Of a stretch of 64,000 nt of DNA, positions 1 through 10,189 are shown one piece after another. The position numbers and the translations under genes were made by a program. This DNA is from Eurosta solidaginis. Taxonomy: Eukaryota > Arthropoda > Insecta > Diptera > Tephritidae. Position 1 is the stretch's first letter; each line of letters starts with the position of its first letter. The notes under the pieces are model-generated. The model was not told where the DNA came from. It worked only from the letters and a program-made list of their open reading frames with translations, and ran no database searches. The stretch is taken from contig NC_090319.1 in assembly GCF_040869045.1 (NCBI RefSeq), positions 228,322,490 to 228,386,489 on the forward strand. The letters run 5' to 3'.

Positions 1-1023
1 TGTTTAGTGATGGTTTTTTTCTGTTGATGATGTGTAGCATTTGTGTGTATTGCTCGCAGTGTTAGAGGTGGTTGGTGTGTGGTATTGCCTGTTGTTGCTA
101 ATGTTGCGTGGTTTTGTGGTGTACTTGCTTGTGTGGAGAGGTGGTTGTTGAGCGATGTTACCCGGGTTTATCATTAATGTCGTGTGCCTTTGCGTGTATT
201 TGTTATGAATGCAGGTGTTTTGTTTAACGTGATTGGTGCTTAATGTGCTTGTATGCCGCAGGTGTTGGGTTTCTATGGTATTTGTGGTTGCAGGTTTTTC
301 GTTTTGGCTGGCGGGTAGATGTGTGGCTGGTGTGTGTTTCGCCTAGATGGAAGTGGGTTGATGTGGTGTTTGTGGTTGTATCTTTTGCGCTTTGGGTGTT
401 TTACTATCGGTTGCCGGTGTTTGTTGGATGTGGTCGTATGCTGCTGATGTTGAGTTGATGTGTTTCGCCTAGATGGCGGTAGAATCCCTCTCGGAGGCAG
501 ACGCGGTTTCTGGTGGGAAAGAAAAAGGGGCATATTACCATCGGGCAAAGGTCGATAAGGGTACCTAAGGCGGTAATCCTGTTAGGGTATCGGCTAGTTA
601 AGTGTGGTAGTTTTATGTGACTTACCGGTGGTTGTGCTGAATCGGCTGCTGGTAATGATTCTGCTGATTGCCATGGACAGGGTGTCGTGTGGTTCCGGCA
701 CTTTAACTTTAGGACACTCACTATAGAAATGTATTTAATTATTTTTTTATTTTTCACTTCCACTCGCGAGGTAAGGCGTCCGTTCGACTCTATGACTTTT
801 AATTTTTGCAAATGAAAAACGGAATTTCCCTTCTTTTATAGATTATTTGATTCCTGTTGCAACTCCCGTTTTCCTATCTACATTTTTTTTTTTTTTTTTT
901 GCAGTCAAATCCCCTTTCTTAAAAGTCACTCAAAAATCCTGCTAGGCGTCAAACATGTTGGCTACAACCTATTGTTTTGTATTTACCCACATACACACAT
1001 AATATGCAGTTGGTTTGCAGACA
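1..1023 (-). repeat. 3' LTR of gypsy element A, partial (cut by window edge)
   Basis: This stretch is nearly identical to 24715-25730: I count about nine substitutions, one 8-bp indel and a poly-T length change. Both copies stop matching right after GCAGACA, so position 1023 is one LTR edge. Because A is coded on the minus strand, this lower copy is its 3' LTR and continues left of the window. Short open frames here appear in both copies but look like non-coding LTR sequence. The divergence of about 1 percent says A is older than the BEL element inserted in it. Confidence 0.8.
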
Positions 1024-1689
1024 ATTGGCATTGTTACTTGCAGAGACAGTGGTGCGCGTGCGTGTAGGCGCACAGGGGCGTAGTTTGTTGAAAGGCTGTC
1101 GTTACAGGCTCGCATCCGCCGATGACGCCTGAATCATGGAGCCTGTACGTAAAAAAAATTTTAACGCAGCCGCTAATCCCATCTTTTTCTGGCCCAACGT
1201 GTGGCTTCGACCCACTCCCAATGCCGGGCTTCATCTAATCATATCACTTTTGCGGCTTTATCTTCATCTTCCCTACTATTGCACCTTTTTTTTTTTGTAA
1301 ATTGAACATCTATACATATGTGGGCAACCACTCTACTACTAGGACCACTGGGTTTTAAAACTACTTATCTAAAATATCACAGGTTAATCATTTATATCTA
1401 TATCACAGGTGGTCGTTTTCAACTTATATCGTCAGTCGTCAATAAAACAAATAAATAAAAATACGAAAAAAAAAAAAATTTTAGCTAGAGGTGTATAATT
1501 AATAGTGTAAATAAATAAATGGTCAAATACATTAGTGACATGGTCCAGTTGATTGTTTCGTCAGTTGGTGTAAGTGGTCAAGTGGGCTTCAAATTACTAT
1601 AGCTAATCACATAACAAAAATATCTAATACAGCATACTAATACGAAATACATTTAACACATATTACAAGTACTACATATAACACTCATC
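1024..1689 (-). other. 3' untranslated region of element A; no clear polypurine tract
   Basis: This stretch lies between the A pol stop and its 3' LTR. A minus-strand element should show a pyrimidine-rich run on the plus strand just right of 1023, but the bases there are mixed. T-rich and CT-rich runs occur only further in, around 1261-1300. No env-like reading frame is visible. Either the polypurine tract is atypical or this stretch has been rearranged. Confidence 0.5.
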
Positions 1690-4600
1690 TTAAGCCGCGA
1701 AAAGGTCTTTTGCGTGGTACACGCCGATTGCCTTGCCTCGAATATCGCCTAGTTCGTACATTGCGTTGCCTATTGCTCTAAGTACAACGCACTTAATTTG
1801 CTTTGGGGCAAGTTTCACATTAAAATTGTCAATTTTGGAACTTTGTTTAAAATTACGGCGGTATACCATCTGCCCTACATTGAATGCTACTTCCCTGCTT
1901 CTCAGGTTGTATGTCTTCTTACTCCTTTCGTGTGCTAACTTAAGTTCTTGCATGATTTTTTCTCTGAGAATGTGCAGCCTGTCCTGCGTCGTTCCTACTT
2001 CGAAATCAGCATCTTTCAGCGCGCTCAATTTCCGGCATAGTTCATAAGATGCACCATGTTGCATCATCGGAATACCAAAGATCGCCTCATATGGGGACGT
2101 GTTAATTGCCGTGTGTAGGACACTGCGAAGTGCGAACGCTGCATCGCTAACATATTTATCCCAGTTCTTTTGGTTGTTATTGATGTAAGGCCGAATTATT
2201 TGTAGTATGGAGCGGTTAACTCTCTCCGCTGCGTTCCCCTGTGGCGAGTAAAACGCTGTCTTTATGTGCGTCGTTCCGTATTTTTGTAAAAACGAGGTAA
2301 ATATTTCGGACGTAAACTGCTTTCCATTATCGGAATGCACATACTCAGGTACTCCGAAAACGTGGAACACGTCTTTTTCTAAATACTTCACTACCTCGGC
2401 AGAAGTGGCTTTTCGCATCGGCTTTAGAAAAACAAATTTTGACAAATGATCTAAACACACAAAAATATAAACGTTACCATCACATGTACGTGGGTATGGG
2501 CCCATAAAATCGACGAACAAACGTTGAAAAGGACGTTCAGTGAGGTGCTGCTTTCCCATGGTTGGCTTGTGGAAGGCATTTTGAGTTTTGTTGCCTTTGC
2601 AGATTTCGCATGATTTCACATATGTATTTACATCTGCAACCATACCGGGCCAATAATATCTATCGCGGACACGCGATAGGGTCTTATGGATTCCACCATG
2701 ACCAGCTGAAGGTGATGCGTGCGATAACTCTACCAAATTCCTCCGCAGCTCTACCGGGACCCAGAGTTTCCAGGCATGGTCCTCCTGCGGTTCTTCTCCT
2801 CGGTTAAATTGTGTTCGTCTGTACACGTACCCGTCTGATACACAGAGTTCTGGTAATCTGTCTTGGTTCTCTGTTATAGTCTTTTGTAACTCTGTGTACT
2901 CGGGCGACTTGAAAGCTTCTGCGTTAATGTCAATATCCAATCTTCTATCCAGAATGTCGATCTCGTCCATGTCCATTCGCGATAGGGCATCGGGCACTAC
3001 GTTTTGGGTCCCTTTACGGTGTTCTATCTTAAAATCATACGCCTGTAGCTTAAGGATCCACCTTGCCAGTCGGGCCGAGAGATCCTTTTGGCTCATGAGC
3101 CACTTCAAGCTCGCGTGGTCCGTTATCACCGTAAAAGTTAGACCCTCCACGTAGGGCCTGAATCTCTTTATGCTTATAACAGCAGCGTAGCATTCCAGTT
3201 CAGTGATGCTGTAGTTACGCTGCGCTTTATTCAGTTTGGCGGACACATACGCTATTGGTCGTTCGTTGTTGTCGTCGTCCAGTTGGAACAGTACTCCACC
3301 CACCCCGTCAGTCGATGCATCACACTGGATGTAAAAATGTCTGCTGAAGTCCGGATGTGTCAGCACGGGTGCCGACATCAGGCTCTGTTTTAAACTATTA
3401 AACGCTTTCGTGGCCTCGTCCGTCATTGCAAATTTTTTTATATTTTCTTTTGTAAGTCTGTCGTGTAGCGGTGCCGCAATCGTTGCATAGTCTTGTATAA
3501 ACCGTCTGTACCATCCCGTCATCCCTAGGAACCTTCTGAGCTGCTTCGGGGTTCGTGGTTCGGGAAAGTCCCTCATCGCCGCTATTTTGCTGTCATCTGT
3601 CCGGATGCATCCATTCCCGACCACGTATCCGAGATATCGCACCTCCTTGTAACAGAATTTACTCTTTTCAACGTTGATCGTCAATTTCGCATCTCGAAGA
3701 CATTTAGCTACAACAGATAACAAATATAAGTGGGACGAAAAATCTTCGGAACAAACAAGTAAGTCATCTAAATAAACAAACACTGATTCACGTAGGGAAG
3801 CGGGTATAACTTTGTCCATTAAACGACACATACGCTGCGCAGCGTTGCATAGGCCAAAGGGCATGACCGTAAAATGGTACAAAGGTCTGCCAGGCACCGT
3901 AAAAGCCGTCTTTTCTCTAGACTTTGTCTCTAATGGTATTTGCCAAAACGCGTCTTTTAAGTCGATGGCAGATATATAGCGTGTATTTTGAAGTCGGCTT
4001 AGGATACCATCGATGTGGGGGAGTGGGTAAGCATCTTTTATGGTGCGTTCATTAATCTTACGAGCGTCGAGGCACAGTCTGTTCTTGGTTCCCTTGATGA
4101 CTAAAGACACCGGCGAGTTCCAGCAGCTGTTGCTTTCTTCTATGACTCCCATCTCTAGCATGCGATCAAGTTCGTGAAATATTAATTTTTGGATGGCTGG
4201 CGATATGGGGTAATGGCGTTGCTTCACGGGTAGATGTTCATCCGTTACCTCAATCACGTGCTCCTCAATGTCTGTTTTCCCTAAACCAAGAACAGCGAAC
4301 GACGGAAACTGTGCCTTTATGCTCTCTAACGCTTTACCCTCCTCAGGGCTCAGAATATGTTGCACCGCATCAAAACACAGGTCTCCCTCGGCGGGTGCGA
4401 GTTCTGATACCACGGCTTTGCTGGCCGCAGCACCCCGTCCCCTATTAATAACACTAAGATCGAAGGCCTGCCAAAAGTCAACCCCTAAGTAGACTTCCTG
4501 CTGTAGACCAGGAACAATCAGAAATTCGAGATCCTGCGTCATGCCATCCCACACAACTGGCAGCGTGATAACGCCTCTGACTGGTGTTTCGCCTCCATTT

Positions 4601-5022
4601 GCCGTTCTTATATTTTGATTCCTGATTGGTAGGATCAAGTGCTCTTTTCCTTCTAACAATAAACTCGAATTCTTACCTAAACAGCTAGATCCTGCCCCCG
4701 AGTCTAACAACGCTAGAACCTCATGCCCCCCTATCTCGGTCTTGGCAAAGAATCTATTATCCCCTTTCACTGTGACGATTGTGGCTATTATTTTGCTTCT
4801 AATTCTCTTAAAACTCTTTTTCTTCTCCCTCATTTTCTTTATTTTATTGAAATTCCTGTCACTTTTTCCCTTCTTCTGCCTAGCTAATTCTTCGCAAAAT
4901 ATACGTCTCCGAGCTTCTTCATACCTCAGTTTTCTGATATGTAGGCTTTCCTTTTCTGCTATTTGTTTATTTCCCATACGCCCTTCGCTATGTAACTCAC
5001 CCGCTTCTTTCCTGCGTTTCAT
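1690..5022 (-). CDS. pol: Ty3/gypsy Pol polyprotein of element A (protease, RT, RNase H, integrase), intact
   Basis: This is an uninterrupted 1110-residue frame with all Ty3/gypsy Pol domains in the usual order. The aspartic protease motif DSGA is at residues 107-110. Reverse transcriptase spans about 270-520 with the catalytic YLDD at 417-420. RNase H starts near QCDAS at 566 and includes TDHAS near 634. The integrase has an H2C2 zinc finger (H768, H775, C805, C808) and a DDE triad at about D838, D898 and E933. It would copy and integrate the element from cytoplasmic particles. The frame is -1 relative to gag and stays open upstream of its first ATG, overlapping the gag end, so it is probably made by -1 frameshifting rather than from that ATG. 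I saw no canonical slippery heptamer. The long LTRs and lysine-tRNA-type primer site suggest an Osvaldo/Ulysses-like lineage, which is tentative. Confidence 0.93.
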   Translation of the reverse strand: MKRRKEAGELHSEGRMGNKQIAEKESLHIRKLRYEEARRRIFCEELARQKKGKSDRNFNKIKKMREKKKSFKRIRSKIIATIVTVKGDNRFFAKTEIGGHEVLALLDSGAGSSCLGKNSSLLLEGKEHLILPIRNQNIRTANGGETPVRGVITLPVVWDGMTQDLEFLIVPGLQQEVYLGVDFWQAFDLSVINRGRGAAASKAVVSELAPAEGDLCFDAVQHILSPEEGKALESIKAQFPSFAVLGLGKTDIEEHVIEVTDEHLPVKQRHYPISPAIQKLIFHELDRMLEMGVIEESNSCWNSPVSLVIKGTKNRLCLDARKINERTIKDAYPLPHIDGILSRLQNTRYISAIDLKDAFWQIPLETKSREKTAFTVPGRPLYHFTVMPFGLCNAAQRMCRLMDKVIPASLRESVFVYLDDLLVCSEDFSSHLYLLSVVAKCLRDAKLTINVEKSKFCYKEVRYLGYVVGNGCIRTDDSKIAAMRDFPEPRTPKQLRRFLGMTGWYRRFIQDYATIAAPLHDRLTKENIKKFAMTDEATKAFNSLKQSLMSAPVLTHPDFSRHFYIQCDASTDGVGGVLFQLDDDNNERPIAYVSAKLNKAQRNYSITELECYAAVISIKRFRPYVEGLTFTVITDHASLKWLMSQKDLSARLARWILKLQAYDFKIEHRKGTQNVVPDALSRMDMDEIDILDRRLDIDINAEAFKSPEYTELQKTITENQDRLPELCVSDGYVYRRTQFNRGEEPQEDHAWKLWVPVELRRNLVELSHASPSAGHGGIHKTLSRVRDRYYWPGMVADVNTYVKSCEICKGNKTQNAFHKPTMGKQHLTERPFQRLFVDFMGPYPRTCDGNVYIFVCLDHLSKFVFLKPMRKATSAEVVKYLEKDVFHVFGVPEYVHSDNGKQFTSEIFTSFLQKYGTTHIKTAFYSPQGNAAERVNRSILQIIRPYINNNQKNWDKYVSDAAFALRSVLHTAINTSPYEAIFGIPMMQHGASYELCRKLSALKDADFEVGTTQDRLHILREKIMQELKLAHERSKKTYNLRSREVAFNVGQMVYRRNFKQSSKIDNFNVKLAPKQIKCVVLRAIGNAMYELGDIRGKAIGVYHAKDLFAA

Positions 5023-5042
5023 GATTCTAATTTTAGTATTTT

Positions 5043-6782
5043 CTATTCCGGGTTGTCCTTGTTCTGGACAGAGTGCCCGGACATCTCCGCCAGACCCCGG
5101 TTTCCCGCCTCAGGTTTGAACACACAGAAGGACGAGTCACTGCCACATGCAAAACATTTCATAAGGTGGAAGGAGGACTTACATTTACTGTCCTTTGCTG
5201 CTTCCGCCGCGTTCCTAACATAGTAGTCTACCGGCATTCCACAAGCAAAGCACAACATGAGGTGGAATGGAGACGGACAAAAGGATTGGTTTGGGACGCT
5301 ACTAATACACTTACTTTGGTTATGGGACGAATCACGTACGTTTGGATCATAGGATGGAGGATGGGGTTTTGACGGATCACGGGAAGAGGCGGCACCGGGC
5401 TTCATTTTGTTTGCTCCTGAGATATCCCTATTGAAGGCTTCAACTTCTACTTCCCCGTCTACCCCTGTACTCCAAATTCTTTTGCTAACTTCTAGCTCGC
5501 TCACTCCTTTAAATCGAGCCCTATTCTCTTTCATGAGTTTTTCAGCTCGCTTGCACTCATGTTTTAACTCGGCTAGGGTCGATAATTTGGTGGCAAACGT
5601 TAAATTAGCTAAAAAGGGCTTAAGATTGCCTTTTATTATATTGACGAGTTCTGCTTCTGGAATCTTTTTCCTCAGTCTGAACGTGAGATCATGGACTTCC
5701 GCGTAGAATTCATCGAAACTCTCTTGTGGGAGTTGCTTCCGTTCCATGATCTCGCGAATCACCTCATAATCAGAATCTGCAGACTTAAATTGAGCTAAAA
5801 GCTCAGCCTTGAGGCGAAAGTAGTCAAAGTTCTTGTCGTCAGCATTATCTTCTAGGACCTGCCAGTACCATTTGAGAGCTACCCCGGTCACCAAACAGTG
5901 AAAGTCAGCTAGAAGCTGTTCGTATGTCAAATTGTACTGCATCCTCATCTTCTCTACTCGAAAGACAAAGCTTTCTACTGTCATCCCCTTGGGTGACCCA
6001 TCAAACTTTAGGTGCCATTTGTTAAGATCGATTCTCTTCCTATCATACATGTTCCTGGTCATCTCGTCCCGCTGTTCCCCCTCGTTAATCGTCTCCCTAT
6101 TTTCTCGATCATTATTTCGACCTGGTGTCGAAGTTGACGCTGGTTGCGGTCGTGGCGCTGTTCCTTGCATGGACAATTCTACGTCAGCTAGACGGTTACT
6201 TAATCTTGACACATCGGCTCTCATTTTCCGGAATTCATCCATAGCTTCTAGAACGATCTGGTTTTGTTGAGATATCGTCTCCATAATGGCGTTGAGGTTG
6301 TCCATGTGAGCTGCCGGCTGTGCTGTTGCGGATCCGCGTTCCTTCTCTGTATTTCCGGTTGGCCGTCGTGATACAGCACCTCCAAAAGCACCCCCTATCT
6401 GTTGAACATCCCCCGATTCGGACATCTCCAACAACGACAACTTGCGCAAAAAGCTAAGGGAATTATCTCCGTTATCCACTATTATCGAATTTGAGACAAC
6501 AACCTCTTTCCTACTCTTTCCACTATTTTCGAGGTTAGCGAAAATCCTGGCAGAACAGCGGTTCAGGAAGTCAGTTGGCAGTAAGTCTACTGGTATCTCT
6601 ATCCCCGTGTCTATTTGGGTGAATATAGAACCGGCCACTTGGTTTTCAAGGGCCCTAGTAATGCTGCGTGTGACCGGCCCCTCTCTGTTGCGACTAAGAA
6701 TTCCTAACCCTGGCCTCGGTATTTCTTCCCGATCTTGATGATTATCCATACACCACCTCGATGCGGTCCCGAATAATATCAA
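5043..6782 (-). CDS. gag: Gag of gypsy element A, intact, with a duplicated Cys motif instead of a CCHC knuckle
   Basis: This 579-residue frame lies directly upstream of pol. Residues about 230-430 form a retrotransposon Gag core: a DLNKWHLKFDG start, a VTGVALKWYW-like stretch, then a FYAEVHDLTFRLRKKIP segment, which build the capsid shell. A glutamine/serine-rich stretch follows. Near the C terminus there is no classical CX2CX4HX4C zinc knuckle; instead the motif FHLM-x-CFACG occurs twice about 30 residues apart, each followed by charged residues. The first ATG at 6782 is assumed as start. The gag stop (TAG at 5043-5045) is overlapped by the open pol frame. The frame is undamaged, so A may have been active recently. 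Confidence 0.85.
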   Translation of the reverse strand: MILFGTASRWCMDNHQDREEIPRPGLGILSRNREGPVTRSITRALENQVAGSIFTQIDTGIEIPVDLLPTDFLNRCSARIFANLENSGKSRKEVVVSNSIIVDNGDNSLSFLRKLSLLEMSESGDVQQIGGAFGGAVSRRPTGNTEKERGSATAQPAAHMDNLNAIMETISQQNQIVLEAMDEFRKMRADVSRLSNRLADVELSMQGTAPRPQPASTSTPGRNNDRENRETINEGEQRDEMTRNMYDRKRIDLNKWHLKFDGSPKGMTVESFVFRVEKMRMQYNLTYEQLLADFHCLVTGVALKWYWQVLEDNADDKNFDYFRLKAELLAQFKSADSDYEVIREIMERKQLPQESFDEFYAEVHDLTFRLRKKIPEAELVNIIKGNLKPFLANLTFATKLSTLAELKHECKRAEKLMKENRARFKGVSELEVSKRIWSTGVDGEVEVEAFNRDISGANKMKPGAASSRDPSKPHPPSYDPNVRDSSHNQSKCISSVPNQSFCPSPFHLMLCFACGMPVDYYVRNAAEAAKDSKCKSSFHLMKCFACGSDSSFCVFKPEAGNRGLAEMSGHSVQNKDNPE

Positions 6783-7274
6783 AATCGAAGTTATCCCCTA
6801 AGATTCCAAAAAAAAAAAAATATATTTTAAGAAGGTGGAAAGATAATCAATTGATTTCGCGAAGAAAAAAAAATTCAAAAAAATAAACGTGTTTGTAATA
6901 TTTGTATTAATATAAAAGGGTATATTATATAAGTACGATCTATATGTACGTGTGCAACAAAATGGGTTAGAATTCCCAGGTGTAAAACAATTGTATGTGT
7001 GTAAATCGGTATCTATAAAATAAAACTTCTAACTTCAATAAAATCCTATGAAAAAAATTTAAAGAAATGTATGCGTGTGTATACAGGTGATTAAAACAAA
7101 ATTTCATAGATGTAAAATATTTATGTGTGTGGATATGCTTGTATATGTATGTTTTTGTAAAAAAAAAATTCAAAATACCATTAACCACTAACAGAAATTC
7201 AAGACGTAGCTGGTTGTAAGAAACCCTAGCTATCTGTGCTTTAATTCGCTACAAATACCTATAGTAAAAAATGT
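6783..7274 (-). other. 5' leader of gypsy element A, gag-proximal half
   Basis: This AT-rich non-coding sequence lies upstream of gag. The BEL element splits the leader; it resumes at 20704. No gene is seen. Confidence 0.7.
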
Positions 7275-7279
7275 GTTAG
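7275..7279. repeat. Target-site duplication GTTAG, left copy (BEL element)
   Basis: GTTAG directly precedes the LTR start TGTTCGG. The same five bases follow the other LTR at 20704-20708. A 5-bp duplication is typical of BEL/Pao integration. Confidence 0.93.
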
Positions 7280-7787
7280 TGTTCGGCCGGTGTGCGTCTA
7301 ATCCTGGAGAGGTGGGCGCACCGGGGTCGATCTCAGTGGGAAGAGAAGATTCACTCAAACGAGACAAATAAGAAGCACAGGAGGATTTTCCTCGTTATAA
7401 TGGGTGAACTTTATTATGTGAATAGATATATATAACCTGGTTACAATATTACCTGAATATATTCTGGAAAACAGTGGAGATCGTTGGCGGCAGATGCGTG
7501 CTGGTTGGCGGTTGAAATCAAAGAGGCCGGTTGTATAGCAAGCTACAACCGTTGACCCGCAAAATCCTCCGTTTTGGAGGGGAAAGGCACCCACACATCA
7601 ACCCCGACATGCATATGCATGAGTGCTGACAAAAAGCACACATACACGTGCATGTACAGGCATGCACATGCATGAGGGTGATGGTGTGGGTGGTTATAAA
7701 TTAATTCGAGTATCGAGTATCCATTTGCAGAGTTGCATTGGGGGGGTCGCAATCAGATGCGGAAAAGTTAGGCATCCTGCCTAAACA
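7280..7787 (-). repeat. 3' LTR of the BEL/Pao element (508 bp)
   Basis: The LTR begins TGTTCGG and ends CTAAACA, so TGTT and AACA form a perfect short inverted terminal repeat. It has the same length as the copy at 20196-20703, and I found no difference on reading both through, which implies recent integration. The small open frames in it recur in the partner and are not considered genes. It contains a CCTCC-GTTTT-GGAGG hairpin at about 7565-7580. Confidence 0.95.
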
Positions 7788-7803
7788 TGCCGGCCCCCCT
7801 TGC
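7788..7803 (-). promoter_or_regulatory. Polypurine tract candidate of the BEL element
   Basis: On the coding strand this reads GCAAGGGGGGCCGGCA directly before the 3' LTR. The G-run is the likely plus-strand DNA primer, although the adjoining CCGGCA makes it an impure tract. Confidence 0.55.
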
Positions 7804-8079
7804 GATACGCAACATCGTTTTCCGCCAACGACCTCCGCTGAAACGAGAAAAATTATTATAAGACTTACACACTAAACTTAATCTAAATGAGGAGTTCGTC
7901 TGCGACGCAAAATGGCCGGGAATCCTTTCCGACTTGCCTAGCATGCCACCTAAGCTAGGATGATAAAAGTTAACGGTGATGAACAGATGTAAGTGCATAT
8001 TTCTTGCCATTGAATTATACATAATTCTTAAATATAGAAATTCAGAATGTAATATGTGTATAGTCGATGGCCAGTAAGG

Positions 8080-8290
8080 CTGGACGAAGAGGCCGAGGTC
8101 TCCGTTCCAGATTGGCACCATTTTTTGTTATTCTGTGGTTTTTGTCGTTCCGGATGGAGAGGCCGAGGTCTCCATTCCAGATTTGCGGTTTTTTTTTGTT
8201 GGTTGGACGAAGAGGCAGAGGTCTCCGTTCCAGACTCGATGGTTTTGAGGTTTTTCTGGCTGGACGAAGAGGCCGAGGTCTCCGTTCCAG
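8080..8290 (-). repeat. Four-unit hairpin array in the BEL 3' region
   Basis: A 31-bp unit occurs at 8080-8110, 8150-8180, 8203-8233 and 8260-8290 with unrelated spacers of 22-39 bp. On the coding strand each unit folds as CTGG, a bulged A, then ACGGAGA, loop CCTCGGCC, and arm TCTTCGTCCAG. In unit 2 one stem pair changes on both sides (C-G to T-A, at 8155 and 8174) and a G-U pair becomes G-C, so pairing is kept. The conserved GGCCGAGG core sits in the loop. Confidence 0.8.
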
Positions 8291-9720
8291 CGTATAACGT
8301 GTCGTGTCGCTCTCAGGGCGACTGTGGCATTTTTATGGATGTACCAGGGCGAGTGGCCGTGAGGTTGGTTGGGTGATGCGCGTTTTCGCTGCAGCGCATG
8401 CATTTCGTCAGTTGTGTATTATATTATTACCCTACAAAACACCTGGTCACAAACCTACCCACGCCCATGGAAATGTGACTACGAATATAACCTGTCACCG
8501 TAAAATGACTAGTCAAATGACGTGGAGTGACGAGAGCGTTTTTGCAGAATAGTTAGTGCTGTGATTTCGAGCAGCTTATATATTTCAACATAACCAGCAA
8601 GATTGCGGTGTGTGGGAGGTTGGAGCGGACGTGATTCCAAGCCACCCGCGCAAAATTACTTGTTTTCGTGATACGCGTGGTGTTTTATTAACAAACGTAC
8701 GTTAAAATGTGAATAAACCGAGTTTAAAACGAACCGTAGCGGCTGACGACGGTATTGGTTTAATTTTGTGCGACAGCTCATGACGAATAGCGAACATCGT
8801 AATTAACTTGGAAAATGTACCAACTGCCGGTGCTTACATGCAGATTGGCGATGCGTTCTTCACGACGCGTTCTATCTGCACGTACCATTCTGAGATTGCA
8901 TGCAACCCTGTCGTGTATTTATTGGTTAGCTGTCAGCTAGTATGGTGAGTTTGTGGCGTGCGAATATATATATATACATATGTATTTGCTTGCCCTTGAA
9001 AAAAAACTAGGTCACTGGGGCAGTAGCACACTAGGCCGGTAGAAACAGTTGATTTTTTCTAATTTCGGGACTTGGTCTTGTCGGGATTCTTTAATTTCGG
9101 GACTCGGATTGTTTTTGTACCGAGCCCTTATAAAGACTGTTTGTGATGTTTGTTGTTGAAAAACAACAATTCCTGCCCCCCAGCCAAAAAAACCAAGCAG
9201 TACCGACGGTAAAAACAAATCAAAAATAAAAAAAATATTGTTTGTTTGTATTTTTTTTTTTTTTTTTTTTTGGAAATGACGGCATAATTATCTTGAATGA
9301 GGTTTTGCCTTTATCTTGGTGCGTAAGTATTTTTGGGACTGCCCGCGGCGTCAGCATGGGTCAAAAAAGAACCGATCCCGATTTTGTTTCTCTTGCGGGT
9401 TTTCGGTACCAGCGTGCGTCATTTGATGCAGCACTAAAAAAAAACTGGCAAGTATATGTACATAAGTTGATATAAGTATACCAACTGCAACGACAAAAAA
9501 AAAGCGAACATCCATACACATCCGTGTATAAATTCGAATCTTACTCAGAATGTAAACAAACGGGACTAAATCGAATGATTTTTCCCGTTTCCTTTTTTTT
9601 TTCTCTACTACGGCGCGTGGCTTGTGTATTAATATCTATTTCATTGTGAAGGCGCTTACACGTTGCGGAGGCCAATTTTTTCGTAAAATACATAAGTTTA
9701 ACAAAGTGTGCGTTATTTAA
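8291..9720. other. Unassigned sequence in the BEL 3' region
   Basis: No credible coding frame is present. The stretch includes a (TA)n-like patch near 8968, two copies of TAATTTCGGGACT near 9060 and 9090, and a poly-T run at 9250-9271. It may be cargo sequence or remnants of older insertions. Confidence 0.4.
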
Positions 9721-9749
9721 CCCCTTATTCTGGGATTACGCCAGAGATT

Positions 9750-9998
9750 ATGGATACGGTAACGAAAAATATGAGAGATGTACAAAATGCCATACGTGAG
9801 GTTCTGCCACCAGACGCATTTGTTTGTGGGTCAATCTATAAATGGCGACTCGGACGCACTGAAGAAAATCCATAATTGGACCAAATGCCGCCCTCAAAGC
9901 TCAAGAGCCATCCAGTGGGCAGGAACACAAGTCGGCCAACCCTCAAACGGTTAATAAAACATTACCTAAACGTCGAGTATGTAACTATATTTTAGTAA
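9750..9998 (+). pseudogene. Exon-like coding fragment of unknown, possibly cellular, origin
   Basis: An ATG near 9750 opens a 41-codon frame (MDTVTKNMRDVQNAIREVLP...) ending at 9874. A +1 frame change continues it as a Ser/Gln/Asn-rich peptide to about 9988, followed by CGA-GTATGT, which resembles a splice donor. It lies on the strand opposite to the BEL genes. The peptide does not look like any retroelement domain I know, and I do not recognise the gene. A chance open frame is the main alternative. Confidence 0.3.
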
Positions 9999-10189
9999 AA
10001 AAGATAACTAAACTATGCTTTTATTGTATGTTTTAAAACGAAAATTTATGTATATGAAGATGAAGCTCATTCTTGTGCTGGTAAAATAGAGTTGTCAACA
10101 ATATTTTTTTTTAATGGAGCATGTTCTACACTATCAATTGATGATTTATCTCCACCGTTCGTAGCAGTATCCTCTAATGGATGAGCTCA

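Noticed and set aside
243..548. Short open frames repeated at 24950-25255
   Set aside because: They are conserved only because both lie in copies of the same LTR; no domain, and overlapping frames on both strands.
7355..7752. Two small proteins repeated at 20271-20668
   Set aside because: Both sit in the identical BEL LTRs; identity reflects the LTR pair, not protein selection.
8056..8376. Repetitive GRRGRGLRSR-like peptide frame on the plus strand
   Set aside because: It is the translation of the four hairpin units; the spacers are not coding-like and the strand is antisense to BEL.
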